A stretch of DNA of 64,000 bases from Nocardia sp. BMG111209 (GCF_000381925.1 NZ_KB907308.1:1240001-1304000); one strand, 5' to 3'; positions 7,931 to 16,544 are shown, numbered from the stretch's first letter. Translations and numbers: made by a program. Notes: generated by a model not told the origin, from the letters alone.

Positions 7931-8423
7931 CCTGCGGTGATGCGAGTCCGGTGGCCGCACGATACGCTCGGAGATACACGCCGTCGGCACCATGCCCGAT
8001 CGGCGTGCGATCCATTGATATGTGACACGTTTCGGCGCCGGGGGGTGCCGGGACGTATCGAACGAAAGGCAGGTTTCACCGACACAAATTTCGAACATGT
8101 CCGGGAAGTCATCGATTTCCCGACCGGACTTTCCCGGAGAATGAATCGGATGAATCGAATCCGGTCCGGCAAGGAGGGGATCTCGGCCACTTGCTCACCG
8201 ATTCCCCGGAAACCGCAGGCGATCCTGCCGTTCCGGAGGCAATCGGCCGGGCTCGTGGCCGGGGGCCGAACGCCGTCCGAGCCGGTGCCCCCGGCTCGGA
8301 CGCGCGGTACCGGATCAGGTTGTAGCCGAGCTCAATTCGCTGACAGCGAGGACCGGGGACCGGCGCACTCGGCCGACATCACGGAGCCGTGCGCGGAGCA
8401 CGGCCGGGAGGCACCGGCGCGCG
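7931..8423. other. Non-coding stretch
   Basis: About 490 bases between the tandem repeats and the 3' end of the XRE regulator. No reading frame shows protein-like composition. A small local repetition (GAATCGGATGAATCGAATCCGG at about 8141-8164) is the only pattern I noticed. Confidence 0.5.
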
Positions 8424-9206
8424 CTATACGCGCCAGAAGATCATATGCTGCCAGTCCGGCCGTTTCTGTGGAAAAAACGATCGCCAGGACCCGAAATAGA
8501 AGTCTGCCGTCTCACCGGTACCGAGGTTGCGCAGAGTGAATATCTCCGGTACCGCGACGTCGTAGTGTATTCGCCGGCGCGACAGTTCCTCGTATTCCTC
8601 GGCCCGGCTGACCGACCCGATCAGCGCCCGTCTGCGAGGTTCGCCGACCAGTTCGATCGACAGGTGCTCCAGCGCCAGAATCAGCAGATAGGCGAACGGT
8701 TCCCAGCCTCGTTCCCCGAATACGTCCTTGGCGCGACCATCCAGCATCATCCACATGATCAGATTCTTGTATTCGTCGACGCCGTCGAGCCATTGGCGGG
8801 ATTGCTCGTTGCAATATCCCAGATCGAAGGATCCCTGCGCAAACATCATCGCCGGCCCGGGCTGCCGATCACAGAAGGATATTTCACGGTCCGTGGGCTT
8901 CTCCAAATTGTCGACCAGCCGCGCACGCCCCGTCAGCACCTCGATCACATGATCGAGCATCGGTTCGGACATGACCAGTTCGGGCGTATCGAAGTATTTC
9001 CACACCGTTTCGATCTTGATCCCGCGATCCCCGCGTTCGAGAGCTTCGACGGATTTTTCACTGATCCACAGCAGTGCCGCCAATTGCTGACGAGTCAGAC
9101 CGGCCCGCTCACGCAGGTGTCGCATAATACGTGCCAAGCGATGTCGAATCCCGAGCTCGAGGCTTTTCTCCGGCACCGACGTCGCCCTCTCACCACTACA
9201 CTCCAT
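8424..9206 (-). CDS. XRE-family transcriptional regulator
   Basis: A 260-residue protein. Residues about 20-75 form a Cro/C1-type helix-turn-helix (HLRERAGLTRQQLAALLWIS, then VEALERG). The C-terminal 180 residues are unlike MmyB or cupin domains and include SFDLGYCNEQSRQWLDGVDE and a Trp/Phe-rich end (GSWRSFFPQKRPDWQHMIF). It is probably a ligand- or partner-sensing regulator; the target is unknown. The start is uncertain: ATG at 9206 is used, but a GTG about 16 codons in, after GAGAGG, is an alternative. The 263 bases upstream (9207-9469) contain no clear gene. Confidence 0.7.
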   Translation of the reverse strand: MECSGERATSVPEKSLELGIRHRLARIMRHLRERAGLTRQQLAALLWISEKSVEALERGDRGIKIETVWKYFDTPELVMSEPMLDHVIEVLTGRARLVDNLEKPTDREISFCDRQPGPAMMFAQGSFDLGYCNEQSRQWLDGVDEYKNLIMWMMLDGRAKDVFGERGWEPFAYLLILALEHLSIELVGEPRRRALIGSVSRAEEYEELSRRRIHYDVAVPEIFTLRNLGTGETADFYFGSWRSFFPQKRPDWQHMIFWRV

Positions 9207-9469
9207 ACCGTCCCGAGTCGCGACCGTGGCGGTCAGCGCTCCTCCCGGAGACTCCCGGCAAACGCCCTTCGGCCGGCTGCCTGGACAGTACCCGACATCA
9301 CAGAATGCCTGCCGAATTCCCGGGAGTCCAGCCGACCCCCAGCGCGGATCGACGGGGCCAGCACCGACGCGGCGAGGCAGAGGAGACCGGCCGGAATGTC
9401 GGTGCAGCGACGCCGATCGCGTGCGGGTCCGGAATCGGCAGTTACACAGCGGGATACGGCTGCGACTCG

Positions 9470-10000
9470 CTACTCCGCAGCGAGACGGGACCGCTGTCCG
9501 GGCCGGAGCAAGCCGTCGGTGACGGTCCACGCCGATCCCTCGGCATCGACACCGGTCAATCCTTCCAGATATGCCGTCCCGACCAGCGCGAGAGCGGCTG
9601 GATCGGCGATCACCGAGGTGACGATCGTGTCGGCGGCCGACCACGGGGTCGACCACAGCAGGCGCCGGGTCATCTGGGCCCAGCCCGGTCGTGGCCCGGT
9701 CATGACCCACAAATCCGGTGTGGTGGTGGTGAACCGGCGGGCCTGGCGCAGCCACGACGCCGCGGTCTCGGGCCAGGTGACGTGATCGGCGATCCGGCCG
9801 CCGCCGCGTTCCCACTCGACCGCGACCGCATCCACGGTAGCGATCGCGGCCGGGGTACGGCCGGAGCCCAGCGTCAGGGCGCGGACGCCCCTCGCGCGCG
9901 CCACCGCGACGATCCCGGCGATCTCGGCATCGGTGGCAGCGGGAACGTCGCCGGAGCGCGATATGTCGTGCAGGAGTGGGGTTTCGGGCGACGCGGTCAT
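9470..10000 (-). CDS. Unknown protein, last gene of the alkylation-repair operon
   Basis: A 176-residue protein that I cannot place. Its N-terminal half has VPAATDAEIAGIVAVARARG and GVRALTLGSG; the C-terminal half has DLWVMTGPRPGWAQMTRRLL and a conserved-looking WSTPWSAADTIVTSVIADP. No signal or membrane segment is visible. The ATG at 10000 overlaps the stop of the Ada-like gene (ATGA), so it is translationally coupled to DNA-repair genes. A role in handling alkylation damage is inferred only from that position. Confidence 0.6.
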   Translation of the reverse strand: MTASPETPLLHDISRSGDVPAATDAEIAGIVAVARARGVRALTLGSGRTPAAIATVDAVAVEWERGGGRIADHVTWPETAASWLRQARRFTTTTPDLWVMTGPRPGWAQMTRRLLWSTPWSAADTIVTSVIADPAALALVGTAYLEGLTGVDAEGSAWTVTDGLLRPGQRSRLAAE

Positions 10001-10272
10001 CGGGTGGACTCCGTCCAGGCGTGATAGCGGTCGGGGCAGCAGACCGCGCAGGGGCGGTAGCCGGCCGCGACCGCGGTGGCTTCGTCGGCGAAGAACACCC
10101 GGTACTTCACGTAGTGGCCGGCCTCGATCGCGCGCAGCGCCGAGCGGCAGTCCAGGCGGCCGTAGATCCTGCTGCGCCGGTGCCCGCCCCACCGACCGGC
10201 GGTCGCGGATCGGTACGGGTGCCCCGCGGCGTCGAGCAGCAGGTAGGTGCGGGCCGAGTGCTCAGGCGGCAT
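9997..10272 (-). CDS. Stand-alone Ada-type zinc-binding domain protein
   Basis: A 91-residue protein whose C-terminal part matches the metal-binding module of Ada: one Cys in GRLDC, then the typical VFFADEATAVAAGYRPC and a CxxC (CAVC) before CPDRYHAW. In Ada this module takes a methyl group from DNA phosphotriesters and turns the protein into an activator. Here the first CxxxC pair of classical Ada is incomplete (a single Cys in RLDC), so methyl transfer is uncertain. It overlaps the 2OG-oxygenase gene by 11 bases and the next gene by four. Confidence 0.7.
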   Translation of the reverse strand: MPPEHSARTYLLLDAAGHPYRSATAGRWGGHRRSRIYGRLDCRSALRAIEAGHYVKYRVFFADEATAVAAGYRPCAVCCPDRYHAWTESTR

Positions 10273-10990
10273 CGTGGAACACCAGTGCCAGGGTGCGCCG
10301 GTGGCCGGAGCGGACCGTGGACACGCCGTGGCGGACCGGGGCCGCCGACCAGCCCCGCGCGGTCCGGACCGGCCGATCCCGGGTGGTGAACACGAAACCG
10401 TCGCCCTGCTCGAGTTGGGTTGCGGTGCCGCGTGATTGGGCTCGGGCGCGTTGCTCGACGAGCAGGAACTCCCCACCGGTGTGGTCGATGCCCGGCCGGT
10501 CGAGCCCGATCACGACCTGCAGCGGAAACACCAACTCCCCGTACAGGTCTCGATGGAGCGCGTTCCAATCCCCCGGGCCGTAGCGCAGCAGGATCGCCGT
10601 CGACTTCGTCTGACCGGCAGCGTGACACACGGCCAGCCACTCGTCGAGGGTGTCCGGCCACGGCGCGGGCCGCCCCAATCGAGCAGACCAGTCGCGCGCG
10701 ATCGGCAGTAGCCGTGGGTAGAGCGCCTGCTTCAGCCGTTCGATCGGTTCGGGGTAGGGGGTGGCGAAGTAGCGATATTCGCCGGAGCCGAATCGGTGCC
10801 GGTTCATGTCGACGGTGCTGCGGAACAGCTTCGGCCGGTCGTAGAGGTCCGCGATCGTGGCGGCTTCTTCGCTGGTGAGCAGGCCGGGCAGGGGTGCGCC
10901 GCCGTCTGCGTCGATATCGGCGCCGACCGCCGCCCAATCCACCCGGCCGGCGCGCTCGGACCAGCGATCCGAGTGCGTGGCGGTGCTCAT
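10262..10990 (-). CDS. 2OG-Fe(II) oxygenase
   Basis: A 242-residue protein starting MSTATHSD. The middle contains ILLRYGPGDWNALHRDLYGE, with the HxD pair of the iron site (HRD), FPLQVVIGL, then the FLLVEQR region, and later the distal His and Arg (RHGVSTVRSGHRR). This is the prolyl-hydroxylase/AlkB-like double-stranded beta-helix order. Its place directly between ogt and an Ada-like gene suggests oxidative removal of alkyl groups or a linked step; the true substrate is unknown. ATGA overlap with the upstream ogt. Confidence 0.75.
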   Translation of the reverse strand: MSTATHSDRWSERAGRVDWAAVGADIDADGGAPLPGLLTSEEAATIADLYDRPKLFRSTVDMNRHRFGSGEYRYFATPYPEPIERLKQALYPRLLPIARDWSARLGRPAPWPDTLDEWLAVCHAAGQTKSTAILLRYGPGDWNALHRDLYGELVFPLQVVIGLDRPGIDHTGGEFLLVEQRARAQSRGTATQLEQGDGFVFTTRDRPVRTARGWSAAPVRHGVSTVRSGHRRTLALVFHDAA

Positions 10991-11604
10991 GCGGCGGCCT
11001 CGAGGTCCAGCAGCACGTGCTTGGCATCGGCGCCGCCGACGTATCCGCCGAGGCTGCCGTCCGCGCGCAGCACCCGGTGGCACGGCACGATCACCGGCAG
11101 CGGGTTGGTCGCACACGCGGTACCGACCGCTCGCACCGCCTTCGGGTTTCCGACCAGTGCGGCGACCTGGGCGTAGCTCCGGGTCTGCCCATAACCGATC
11201 TCGGGCAGGTGTTGCTGCACGATCTGCCGGAAGCCGTGCGACAGCGACAGATCCAGCGGTAGGTCGAAGGACGTGCGCCGGCGAGCGAAGTACTCGTCGA
11301 GCTCGCGCATCACCTCGTCGAGGCGGCGCGGTGCCCGCAGGATCCGGGGACTCACCTTGTCGGCCAGAGTCACGAGGACCTGGTCGTGATCCTCGCGGGC
11401 GTAGGCCACCCGCACCAGGCCCTTCGGCGTGGCGGCCAGCAGCAGCCGTCCGACGGGGGTGTCCATGGTGGTGTAGGCGACGTCGATCAGGTCGGCCTGT
11501 TCGGCCTTGCGTTCCAGCACTCGGTGCAGCCGAGCCAGAGTCGTCTCGTCCACGGGCGCCGACAGGGCGGCGATCACATCATCGTCGCGGTGCATCTCGT
11601 TCAT
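10987..11604 (-). CDS. ogt: O6-alkylguanine-DNA alkyltransferase (second copy)
   Basis: A 205-residue suicide repair protein. The active-site motif PVIVPCHRVL and the downstream GGYVGG loop are intact, and the DNA-binding helix region (YGQTRSYAQVAALVGNPKAV) precedes it. The N-terminal about 45 residues (DDVIAALSAP...LERKAEQ) are an extension not found in short Ogt proteins. GGAAGGAG lies seven bases before the ATG at 11604. The start overlaps the stop of the sigma-factor gene (ATGA), so expression is coupled to the sigma factor. Confidence 0.92.
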   Translation of the reverse strand: MNEMHRDDDVIAALSAPVDETTLARLHRVLERKAEQADLIDVAYTTMDTPVGRLLLAATPKGLVRVAYAREDHDQVLVTLADKVSPRILRAPRRLDEVMRELDEYFARRRTSFDLPLDLSLSHGFRQIVQQHLPEIGYGQTRSYAQVAALVGNPKAVRAVGTACATNPLPVIVPCHRVLRADGSLGGYVGGADAKHVLLDLEAAA

Positions 11605-12092
11605 CGTGTTGCTCCTTCCGGTGTCGCGCCCGAGTAGGTTCTGCGCAGATTCTTCACACCATCCGCGGCGGCGCGGCGCGCTGCGTCGGTGGTGCCGCCG
11701 AGGATCTGCGCGATCTCGGCGTAGGACAGGCCGGCCACATAGTGGTACGCGACGGATCGGCGCTGTTTGTCCGGCAGGGCCGCGACGGCCGCCCAGACAC
11801 CGGTGTCGTCGGAGCCGACGACACCGGTGCCGGCGGACTTCTCAGGCATATCCTGCACGGGCAGTGGATTGCGTTCGGCAGCGCGGACCACGTCGATGGC
11901 CTTGCGGTGGGCGATGGTCACCAGCCACGCCTCCACATTCGCGGTCTCCGGTAGCTCCGGGTAGGCGCGCATCGCGGCCAAGAATGTCTCCGACCAGGCG
12001 TCCTCGGCGTCGTGGCCGCCGAGGACGACCCTACAGACCCGCAGCACGGTGGGCCCGTGCTCGGCCACGATCGTCTCGAAGGGTGGTTTCAC
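11601..12092 (-). CDS. ECF-type RNA polymerase sigma factor
   Basis: A 163-residue sigma factor. Region 2 is RVCRVVLGGHDAEDAWSETF followed by AWLVTIAHRKAIDVVR; region 4 is LPDKQRRSVAYHYVAGLSYA then EIAQILGGTTDAARR. No anti-sigma gene adjoins it. The start is a GTG at 12092, two bases after the stop of the upstream ogt, with GGAAGG eleven bases away. Because it is sandwiched between two alkyltransferase genes, it probably drives the alkylation-repair operon itself. Confidence 0.88.
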   Translation of the reverse strand: MKPPFETIVAEHGPTVLRVCRVVLGGHDAEDAWSETFLAAMRAYPELPETANVEAWLVTIAHRKAIDVVRAAERNPLPVQDMPEKSAGTGVVGSDDTGVWAAVAALPDKQRRSVAYHYVAGLSYAEIAQILGGTTDAARRAAADGVKNLRRTYSGATPEGATR

Positions 12093-12094
12093 GG

Positions 12095-12610
12095 TCAGAA
12101 CAGCCTTCCCACGCTGACCGCGGCCGGCTCCTCGAGTTCGAGCAGCACGCGCTCGCGCTTCAGGCCGCCCGCGTATCCGGTCAGTGATCCGTTCGCGCCG
12201 ATCACCCGGTGGCACGGGATGAAGATACACAGCGGGTTGGCTCCCATGGCCCGGCCGACCGAATAGGCGGCGGAACGGTCACCGAGCCGCTGTGCGATCC
12301 GCCCGTAGGTGGTGGTCTCGCCGAACGGGACGGCACCGACCTCCCTCCACACCTGTTGCCGGAAGTCGTCACCGGCCGGGTTCAACGGCAGGTCGAAGTC
12401 GCGACGCTGGCCGAGCAGATACTCGAGCAACTGGCCGACGGCTTCTCCCAGGACGGTGTCGCCGACGAACGACACCGACGGCCCGAACAGCTCCTGGGCC
12501 GGTCGCCGGATGTGCTGCCGGAAATACAGTCCGGTGACCGCTGCGTCGGTCGCCACGATCGTGACGGGGCCGAGTGTCGCGGTATCGATCACGGTGTGCC
12601 GAGTATTCAT
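12095..12610 (-). CDS. ogt: O6-alkylguanine-DNA alkyltransferase (first copy)
   Basis: A 171-residue methyltransferase with FRQQVWREVGAVPFGETTTY, the active site CIFIPCHRVIG and the loop GYAGGLKRERVLLELE: a complete Ogt fold of normal length. GGGGAAG precedes the ATG at 12610. It heads a run of six minus-strand genes that overlap or nearly touch, down to 9470. Its promoter must lie in 12611-12734. Confidence 0.93.
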   Translation of the reverse strand: MNTRHTVIDTATLGPVTIVATDAAVTGLYFRQHIRRPAQELFGPSVSFVGDTVLGEAVGQLLEYLLGQRRDFDLPLNPAGDDFRQQVWREVGAVPFGETTTYGRIAQRLGDRSAAYSVGRAMGANPLCIFIPCHRVIGANGSLTGYAGGLKRERVLLELEEPAAVSVGRLF

Positions 12611-12734
12611 CTGCTTCCCCTCTCTCTCGTTCCAACCAGGTAGACGCCCGCCGGGCACCGAACGTGAGATCCCGATCCCGAATCGTCGGGGACCGGCCGG
12701 TCCCCGACGATCATGGGCTGGTTCCGGGGATCGG

Positions 12735-13184
12735 TCAGGCGGCCGGGATGATCCCGAGCTGCTGCAGCACCTTCACGCCGTCGTCGAGCCCGATCTCCGC
12801 GACGATCAGACCGTCGACCACCTCGAGCACCGTCGTACCGGTGAAGCGCATCGTCTTGCCCGACGCCGCGGGAACCGAGCCGATCGGCAGATCGTCGAAC
12901 ACGATCGGGCCGGTGTGGGTGCCACCGCCCTCCCACTGGCCCACCACATAGTCACCCTCGGCGATGAGATCCGCGGTGCCCCAGAAATTCAGGTCCGGGA
13001 ACGCGGTACGGAACCGGGTCGCGAACGCGCGCACCTCGTCGCGCCCGCGCATCGGCTGGTGCAGCGAATACTCGAACCGGATGTCGGGTGCGGCGAGCTC
13101 GTCGATGACCTCCGGATGGAACGGATTGCCCCAGAACTCGGTGAACCAGCGACCGACGATCTCCTTGTTTTTCTCGAGCGACAT
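12735..13184 (-). CDS. SnoaL-like ester-cyclase family protein
   Basis: A 149-residue protein with the cone-shaped SnoaL/NTF2-like fold: EIVGRWFTEFWGNPFHPEVI, RGRDEVRAFATRFRTAFPDL and a beta-rich end (GGGTHTGPIVF, TGTTVLEVVDGLIVAE). Such proteins are cyclases or small-molecule-binding proteins; the substrate is unknown. AAGGA lies nine bases before the ATG. It follows the NmrA-like gene at 13320 by 135 bp and may belong to the PadR-linked gene group. Confidence 0.8.
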   Translation of the reverse strand: MSLEKNKEIVGRWFTEFWGNPFHPEVIDELAAPDIRFEYSLHQPMRGRDEVRAFATRFRTAFPDLNFWGTADLIAEGDYVVGQWEGGGTHTGPIVFDDLPIGSVPAASGKTMRFTGTTVLEVVDGLIVAEIGLDDGVKVLQQLGIIPAA

Positions 13185-13319
13185 GTTCTCGTCCTTCTCT
13201 CATCGAATGCCACCGGTCCGCCTTCCGGCGCAGTGACACCCCGTAGACGCCGGGACGCGACCGAACGTGAGATCACCGCCGCGAAGTTTTCTCGATGCAC
13301 CGGCCCGATCGGAGTGGGG

Positions 13320-14183
13320 TCAGGGTTGCCGTGCGCGTGTGGTTTCGGCGGCGAACTGTGCCAGTGACCGGGGTGGGCGGCCGAGTAGCCGGGTGAGGGT
13401 GGCGATGGCCTCGGGGGACGCGATGAGACCGTCGCGCTGGAAGTATTCGTGCATCTTGACCAGGTCGAAAACCATCCATGGTGGGAGGTGGCCGGCGTTG
13501 GCGCGCTGCCAGGCGATGAGGTCATCGCCTGCGTAGCGGATCGGCCGGCCGAATGCCCGGCTCCAGATCGCCGCGGTCGAGTCGCCGGTGAGGACTTCGG
13601 GACCGACGAGGTCGTAGAACTTGCCCTCGTGTCCGGGGGTGGTGAGGGTGATCGCCGCTGCCTCGGCGATATCGTGCGCATCGACGCGGGACAGTCCGAC
13701 ACCGCCGATCGGCTGGTTGTAGATACCGTGGGTCAGCATCGCTTGTTCGGCCCAGAGGTCGTTCTGGAAGAAATGGTTCGCCCGCAGGACCGTGAACGGG
13801 ATTCGCGAGCGTGCCAATGCTGCCTCGACGCCGACCTTGGCACCCCAGTGCGGGATGGTCGGTGCGTTGTCGACCTTGTGGACCGACAGGTACACGATGC
13901 GGCTCACGCCCGCGTCGCGAGCGTGGTTCAGCGCAGCGAGTGCTTCGTGGGACTCGGTGGGGCTCACGGCATTCAGCAGGAATACCGCATGTGCGCCGTC
14001 GAATGCCCTTGCCGCCGCGGCTGGGTCCAGCAGGTCACCCACGGCGAATTCCACCGCATCCGGGAAGGACTGCCGCGCCGTTTCCCCGCGACTGAGGACA
14101 CGCACGGTCTCGTTGCGCGACAACAACTTCCGGACAACATGGGTGCCGACGGTTCCGGTGGCACCCAGCACGAGAATGGTCAT
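13320..14183 (-). CDS. NmrA-like NAD(P)-binding oxidoreductase
   Basis: A 287-residue atypical short-chain dehydrogenase. The Rossmann motif LVLGATGTVGTHVV is at the N-terminus, VFLLNAVSP and RIVYLSVHKVD follow, and there is no YxxxK catalytic pair, as in NmrA/HSCARG and quinone-reductase-like relatives. The ATG at 14183 overlaps the region of the upstream stop (TAGTGATG); a GTG at 14186 is an alternative. It is the last tightly spaced member of the minus-strand group headed by padR. Confidence 0.85.
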   Translation of the reverse strand: MTILVLGATGTVGTHVVRKLLSRNETVRVLSRGETARQSFPDAVEFAVGDLLDPAAAARAFDGAHAVFLLNAVSPTESHEALAALNHARDAGVSRIVYLSVHKVDNAPTIPHWGAKVGVEAALARSRIPFTVLRANHFFQNDLWAEQAMLTHGIYNQPIGGVGLSRVDAHDIAEAAAITLTTPGHEGKFYDLVGPEVLTGDSTAAIWSRAFGRPIRYAGDDLIAWQRANAGHLPPWMVFDLVKMHEYFQRDGLIASPEAIATLTRLLGRPPRSLAQFAAETTRARQP

Positions 14184-14185
14184 CA

Positions 14186-14676
14186 CTACGAGCCTTCGAC
14201 GGGGGTGTTCTGGTAAGCGACGATGGACCAGGCCCGGTCCGTTTTGTGGGTGGTGAGGGTGTAGACCGTATTGCGGGGCGGATGGGGATTATCGGGTAGC
14301 ACGATGTGACCGTGGGCCGTGATGACCGCCACGTCCGGTGTCAGGAAACGAATGTTGTCGATGTCGCCGGCCAGCGTGCTGTTGCGCGCCCAGGTGCCGA
14401 AAATCGTGTGATGACAATGGATGATGTCACCGCGTCCGTGTTCGACGGTGCCGTCGGCGATGATGTAATCGACTCCGCCGCGAAGTGGGCGGCGTAGGCG
14501 TCGGGATCGGGCCAACTGTCGAGCAGACTCCGGTAGAGGGTCCTTATCGCCGACTCGTCTCCGACTGTCATAGCGGCGCGGGTGCCCGGATCGCTCGGGG
14601 CGGATGTCGCGTGCTCGGCGCATCCGGTCAGGCCGAACGGGACGAGAAATGCGAATGCGAACAAGGTCCGGCGCAT
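14186..14676 (-). pseudogene. Frameshifted SgcJ/EcaC-type lipoprotein gene
   Basis: The first frame (from ATG 14676) encodes a lipoprotein signal (MRRTLFAFAFLVPF, lipobox LTGC) and a domain start up to PDAYAAHFA. At about 14475-14490 the homologous sequence jumps to another frame (GGVDYIIADGTVEHGRGDII...) and runs to VAYQNTPVEGS at 14186. The neighbour 14676-15080 is a paralogue with the same order unbroken, which confirms a single-base shift. It is either a pseudogene or a sequencing error. Start and upstream stop overlap (TGATG). Confidence 0.8.
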
Positions 14677-15080
14677 CAATGGCCACCGATCGGAGTGTTC
14701 TGGTAAGCGACGAAGATCCAGCCGTCCTCCGCCTTCTGCGCGGTCAGGGTGTAGATGGTGCGCTCGTTCTCCTCGCTCGAACGGTGGTCGGGAAAGGCGA
14801 TGTGGCCATATGCGGTGACAATCGCGACCGTCGGTGTCAGGAATCGGATTCGGTCGATCCGTCCTTCGAGCCGGCTGTTGCGAGCCCATGCGGAGAAGAT
14901 GAGCCGGTGTCCGTCGATGATTTCCTGCCGGCCGCGTTCGAGCATGCCGTTGGCGATGATGTACTCGGCGTCGGGAGCGAAGCATTCGGCGTAGGCGTCG
15001 GCATCCTGCCAGCCGTCGAGCATGCGCTGATACAGGGCGCGGATTCGGGTTTCGTCGTCGGATGGTGCGAGGGTGGTCAT
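14676..15080 (-). CDS. SgcJ/EcaC-family (SnoaL/DUF4440-like) protein
   Basis: A 134-residue NTF2-like protein: IRALYQRMLDGWQDADAYAE, EYIIANGMLERGRQEIIDGH, WARNSRLEG, TIYTLTAQKAEDGWIFVAYQ. This matches the SgcJ/EcaC type, cytosolic here because it has no signal peptide. AAGGAG precedes the ATG at 15080 by eight bases. It is the intact paralogue of the frameshifted lipoprotein gene that follows it. Confidence 0.82.
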   Translation of the reverse strand: MTTLAPSDDETRIRALYQRMLDGWQDADAYAECFAPDAEYIIANGMLERGRQEIIDGHRLIFSAWARNSRLEGRIDRIRFLTPTVAIVTAYGHIAFPDHRSSEENERTIYTLTAQKAEDGWIFVAYQNTPIGGH

Positions 15081-15101
15081 CGAATTACTCCTTGATCGCG
15101 G

Positions 15102-15968
15102 CTACCAGGCCGGGGCGGGGTCGTGAAATTCGGCGATGTGCGCCGCTGCCCATTCACGGAACGTAGTGGCCGGCTTTCCGGTCACCGATTCCACGTCCTT
15201 CGTCGGGGTCCGGCCGTACCCGTGCGCGGGACCTGCGAGGGTGGCCAGGACGGCGGTAGCAGTTTCCGGTGGCATGCCGTAGCCGACCATCCGCTCCCGA
15301 GCCCGGTCCGGGTCCAGGTCGACGACGCGAACAGCGGTGTCGAGCAGGTCGGCCAGCACGGCAGCCTGCTCGCGCGGGGTGATCGTTTCCGGCCCGGCCA
15401 GCGCGTAGTTCGTGCCACCGCTCGGCCGTCCGGTCAGCAGGGCCGCGGCGACGTCCGCGATGTCCTCCGGCGCGATCGCCGCGAACGGCAGATCGGCGAA
15501 AGGTGTTTCCACCGTTCCGTATTCGGCGATCGCCGATGCCCAGGCGAGGGTGTTGCTCATGAAGCCCCCGGCGCGCAGGAACGAGTGCGCGAGTCCCGAT
15601 TGCTGTACGGCCTCCTCGCCCTCCCGATGCCAGCGGGTGATCGGATCGTCCGCCCCTTCGCTGATGCCCAGCACCGACAGCTTCACCACATGATCGACAC
15701 CGGCCAGTGCGGCCGCCTCGGCGACGATGCGATCCTGCCTCGGCCCCTGCGGCCCGGTGGTCAGCAGGAACACCCGATCCACCTCGGCGAGCGCGGCACG
15801 CACCGCACCCCGGTCGTCGAGATCGGCCGCGACCGGGATGACACCGCTCGGGAATTCGACCCGGCCGGGACGGCGGGCCATGGCCTTGACCGCGAGCCCG
15901 GACCGGGCCAGCCGCGCGACGACCGATCGGCCGACGGTGCCGGTCGCACCGGTTACCAATACGGACAT
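15102..15968 (-). CDS. NmrA-like NAD(P)-binding oxidoreductase
   Basis: A 288-residue protein with VLVTGATGTVGRSVVARL, FLLTTGPQGP, VKLSVLGISEG, HREGEEAVQQSGLAHSFLRA and LAGPETITPREQAAVLADLL, the standard NmrA/SDR atypical layout without a Tyr-Lys catalytic pair. It starts two bases after the padR stop (TGACATG), with AAGGAG inside the end of padR, so it is translationally coupled to its likely repressor. It may reduce electrophiles or quinones, or act as a redox sensor. Confidence 0.87.
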   Translation of the reverse strand: MSVLVTGATGTVGRSVVARLARSGLAVKAMARRPGRVEFPSGVIPVAADLDDRGAVRAALAEVDRVFLLTTGPQGPRQDRIVAEAAALAGVDHVVKLSVLGISEGADDPITRWHREGEEAVQQSGLAHSFLRAGGFMSNTLAWASAIAEYGTVETPFADLPFAAIAPEDIADVAAALLTGRPSGGTNYALAGPETITPREQAAVLADLLDTAVRVVDLDPDRARERMVGYGMPPETATAVLATLAGPAHGYGRTPTKDVESVTGKPATTFREWAAAHIAEFHDPAPAW

Positions 15969-15969
15969 G

Positions 15970-16518
15970 TCAGGCTCCTTCGTGTGCGATCTTCGCGATG
16001 TTGTCGCGCAATTGCTCGTGCCAGGCGATTTCGGTGCGCAGCCGCGCGATCTGATGCTCGGCCACCAATTTCTCGGCGGTGCTCAACCACGGCAGCGCAC
16101 CGGTCAGCCGGCTTTCGGCAGTGGCCAGCGAAGCACCGAGTTCGAGCAGCCGCGCACGGGTGATTTCGTGGAGGATGTCCTCGGACACCGAGCCGCTGTG
16201 CGCCAACGCGAGGTCGAACGGATCGGTGGCCACCACCACCGTCCGGAGCATCTGGTCGTGCAGGGTCTCCAGTGCGCGCCGACCATCGGAGGTGATCCGG
16301 TAGATCGTGCGCTCGGGGTAGTTGCCCTGCCGTTCGGTACGCACCTCCTCGACCAGACCCTCACGCACCAGGCGGGTCAGCACCCCATATATCGCACCGG
16401 GCTTGATATCGGTCCAGCTCTCGGCCCGGTCCTCGGCGACCTGTAAGCGCATCTGATGCCCGTGCATCGGTCCGCGCTCGGCCAGTGTGCTCAAGACGAA
16501 CAACCTACTCACACTCAT
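15970..16518 (-). CDS. PadR-family transcriptional repressor
   Basis: A 182-residue PadR-type regulator. The winged helix shows RLFVLSTLAERGPMHGHQMR, GAIYGVLTRLVREGLVEEV and YRITSDGRRALETL; the C-terminal Vir-like helical domain mediates dimerisation. It heads a minus-strand run of four further genes (to 13320). A perfect inverted repeat abuts its start codon (16519-16544) and is very likely its own operator, giving autoregulation. Confidence 0.92.
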   Translation of the reverse strand: MSVSRLFVLSTLAERGPMHGHQMRLQVAEDRAESWTDIKPGAIYGVLTRLVREGLVEEVRTERQGNYPERTIYRITSDGRRALETLHDQMLRTVVVATDPFDLALAHSGSVSEDILHEITRARLLELGASLATAESRLTGALPWLSTAEKLVAEHQIARLRTEIAWHEQLRDNIAKIAHEGA

Positions 16519-16544
16519 GAGACTACTCTCGCGTTAGTAGTCTC
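16519..16544. promoter_or_regulatory. PadR operator (9-bp perfect inverted repeat)
   Basis: GAGACTACT (16519-16527), eight spacer bases, then AGTAGTCTC (16536-16544). The arms are exact reverse complements and sit immediately upstream of the padR ATG. A dimeric PadR bound here would block transcription start. Confidence 0.75.

Noticed and set aside
9207..9815. An N-terminal extension of the XRE regulator to 9815
   Set aside because: The added 200 residues are Arg/Pro-rich, overlap the 9470-10000 gene and have no homology to the regulator family.
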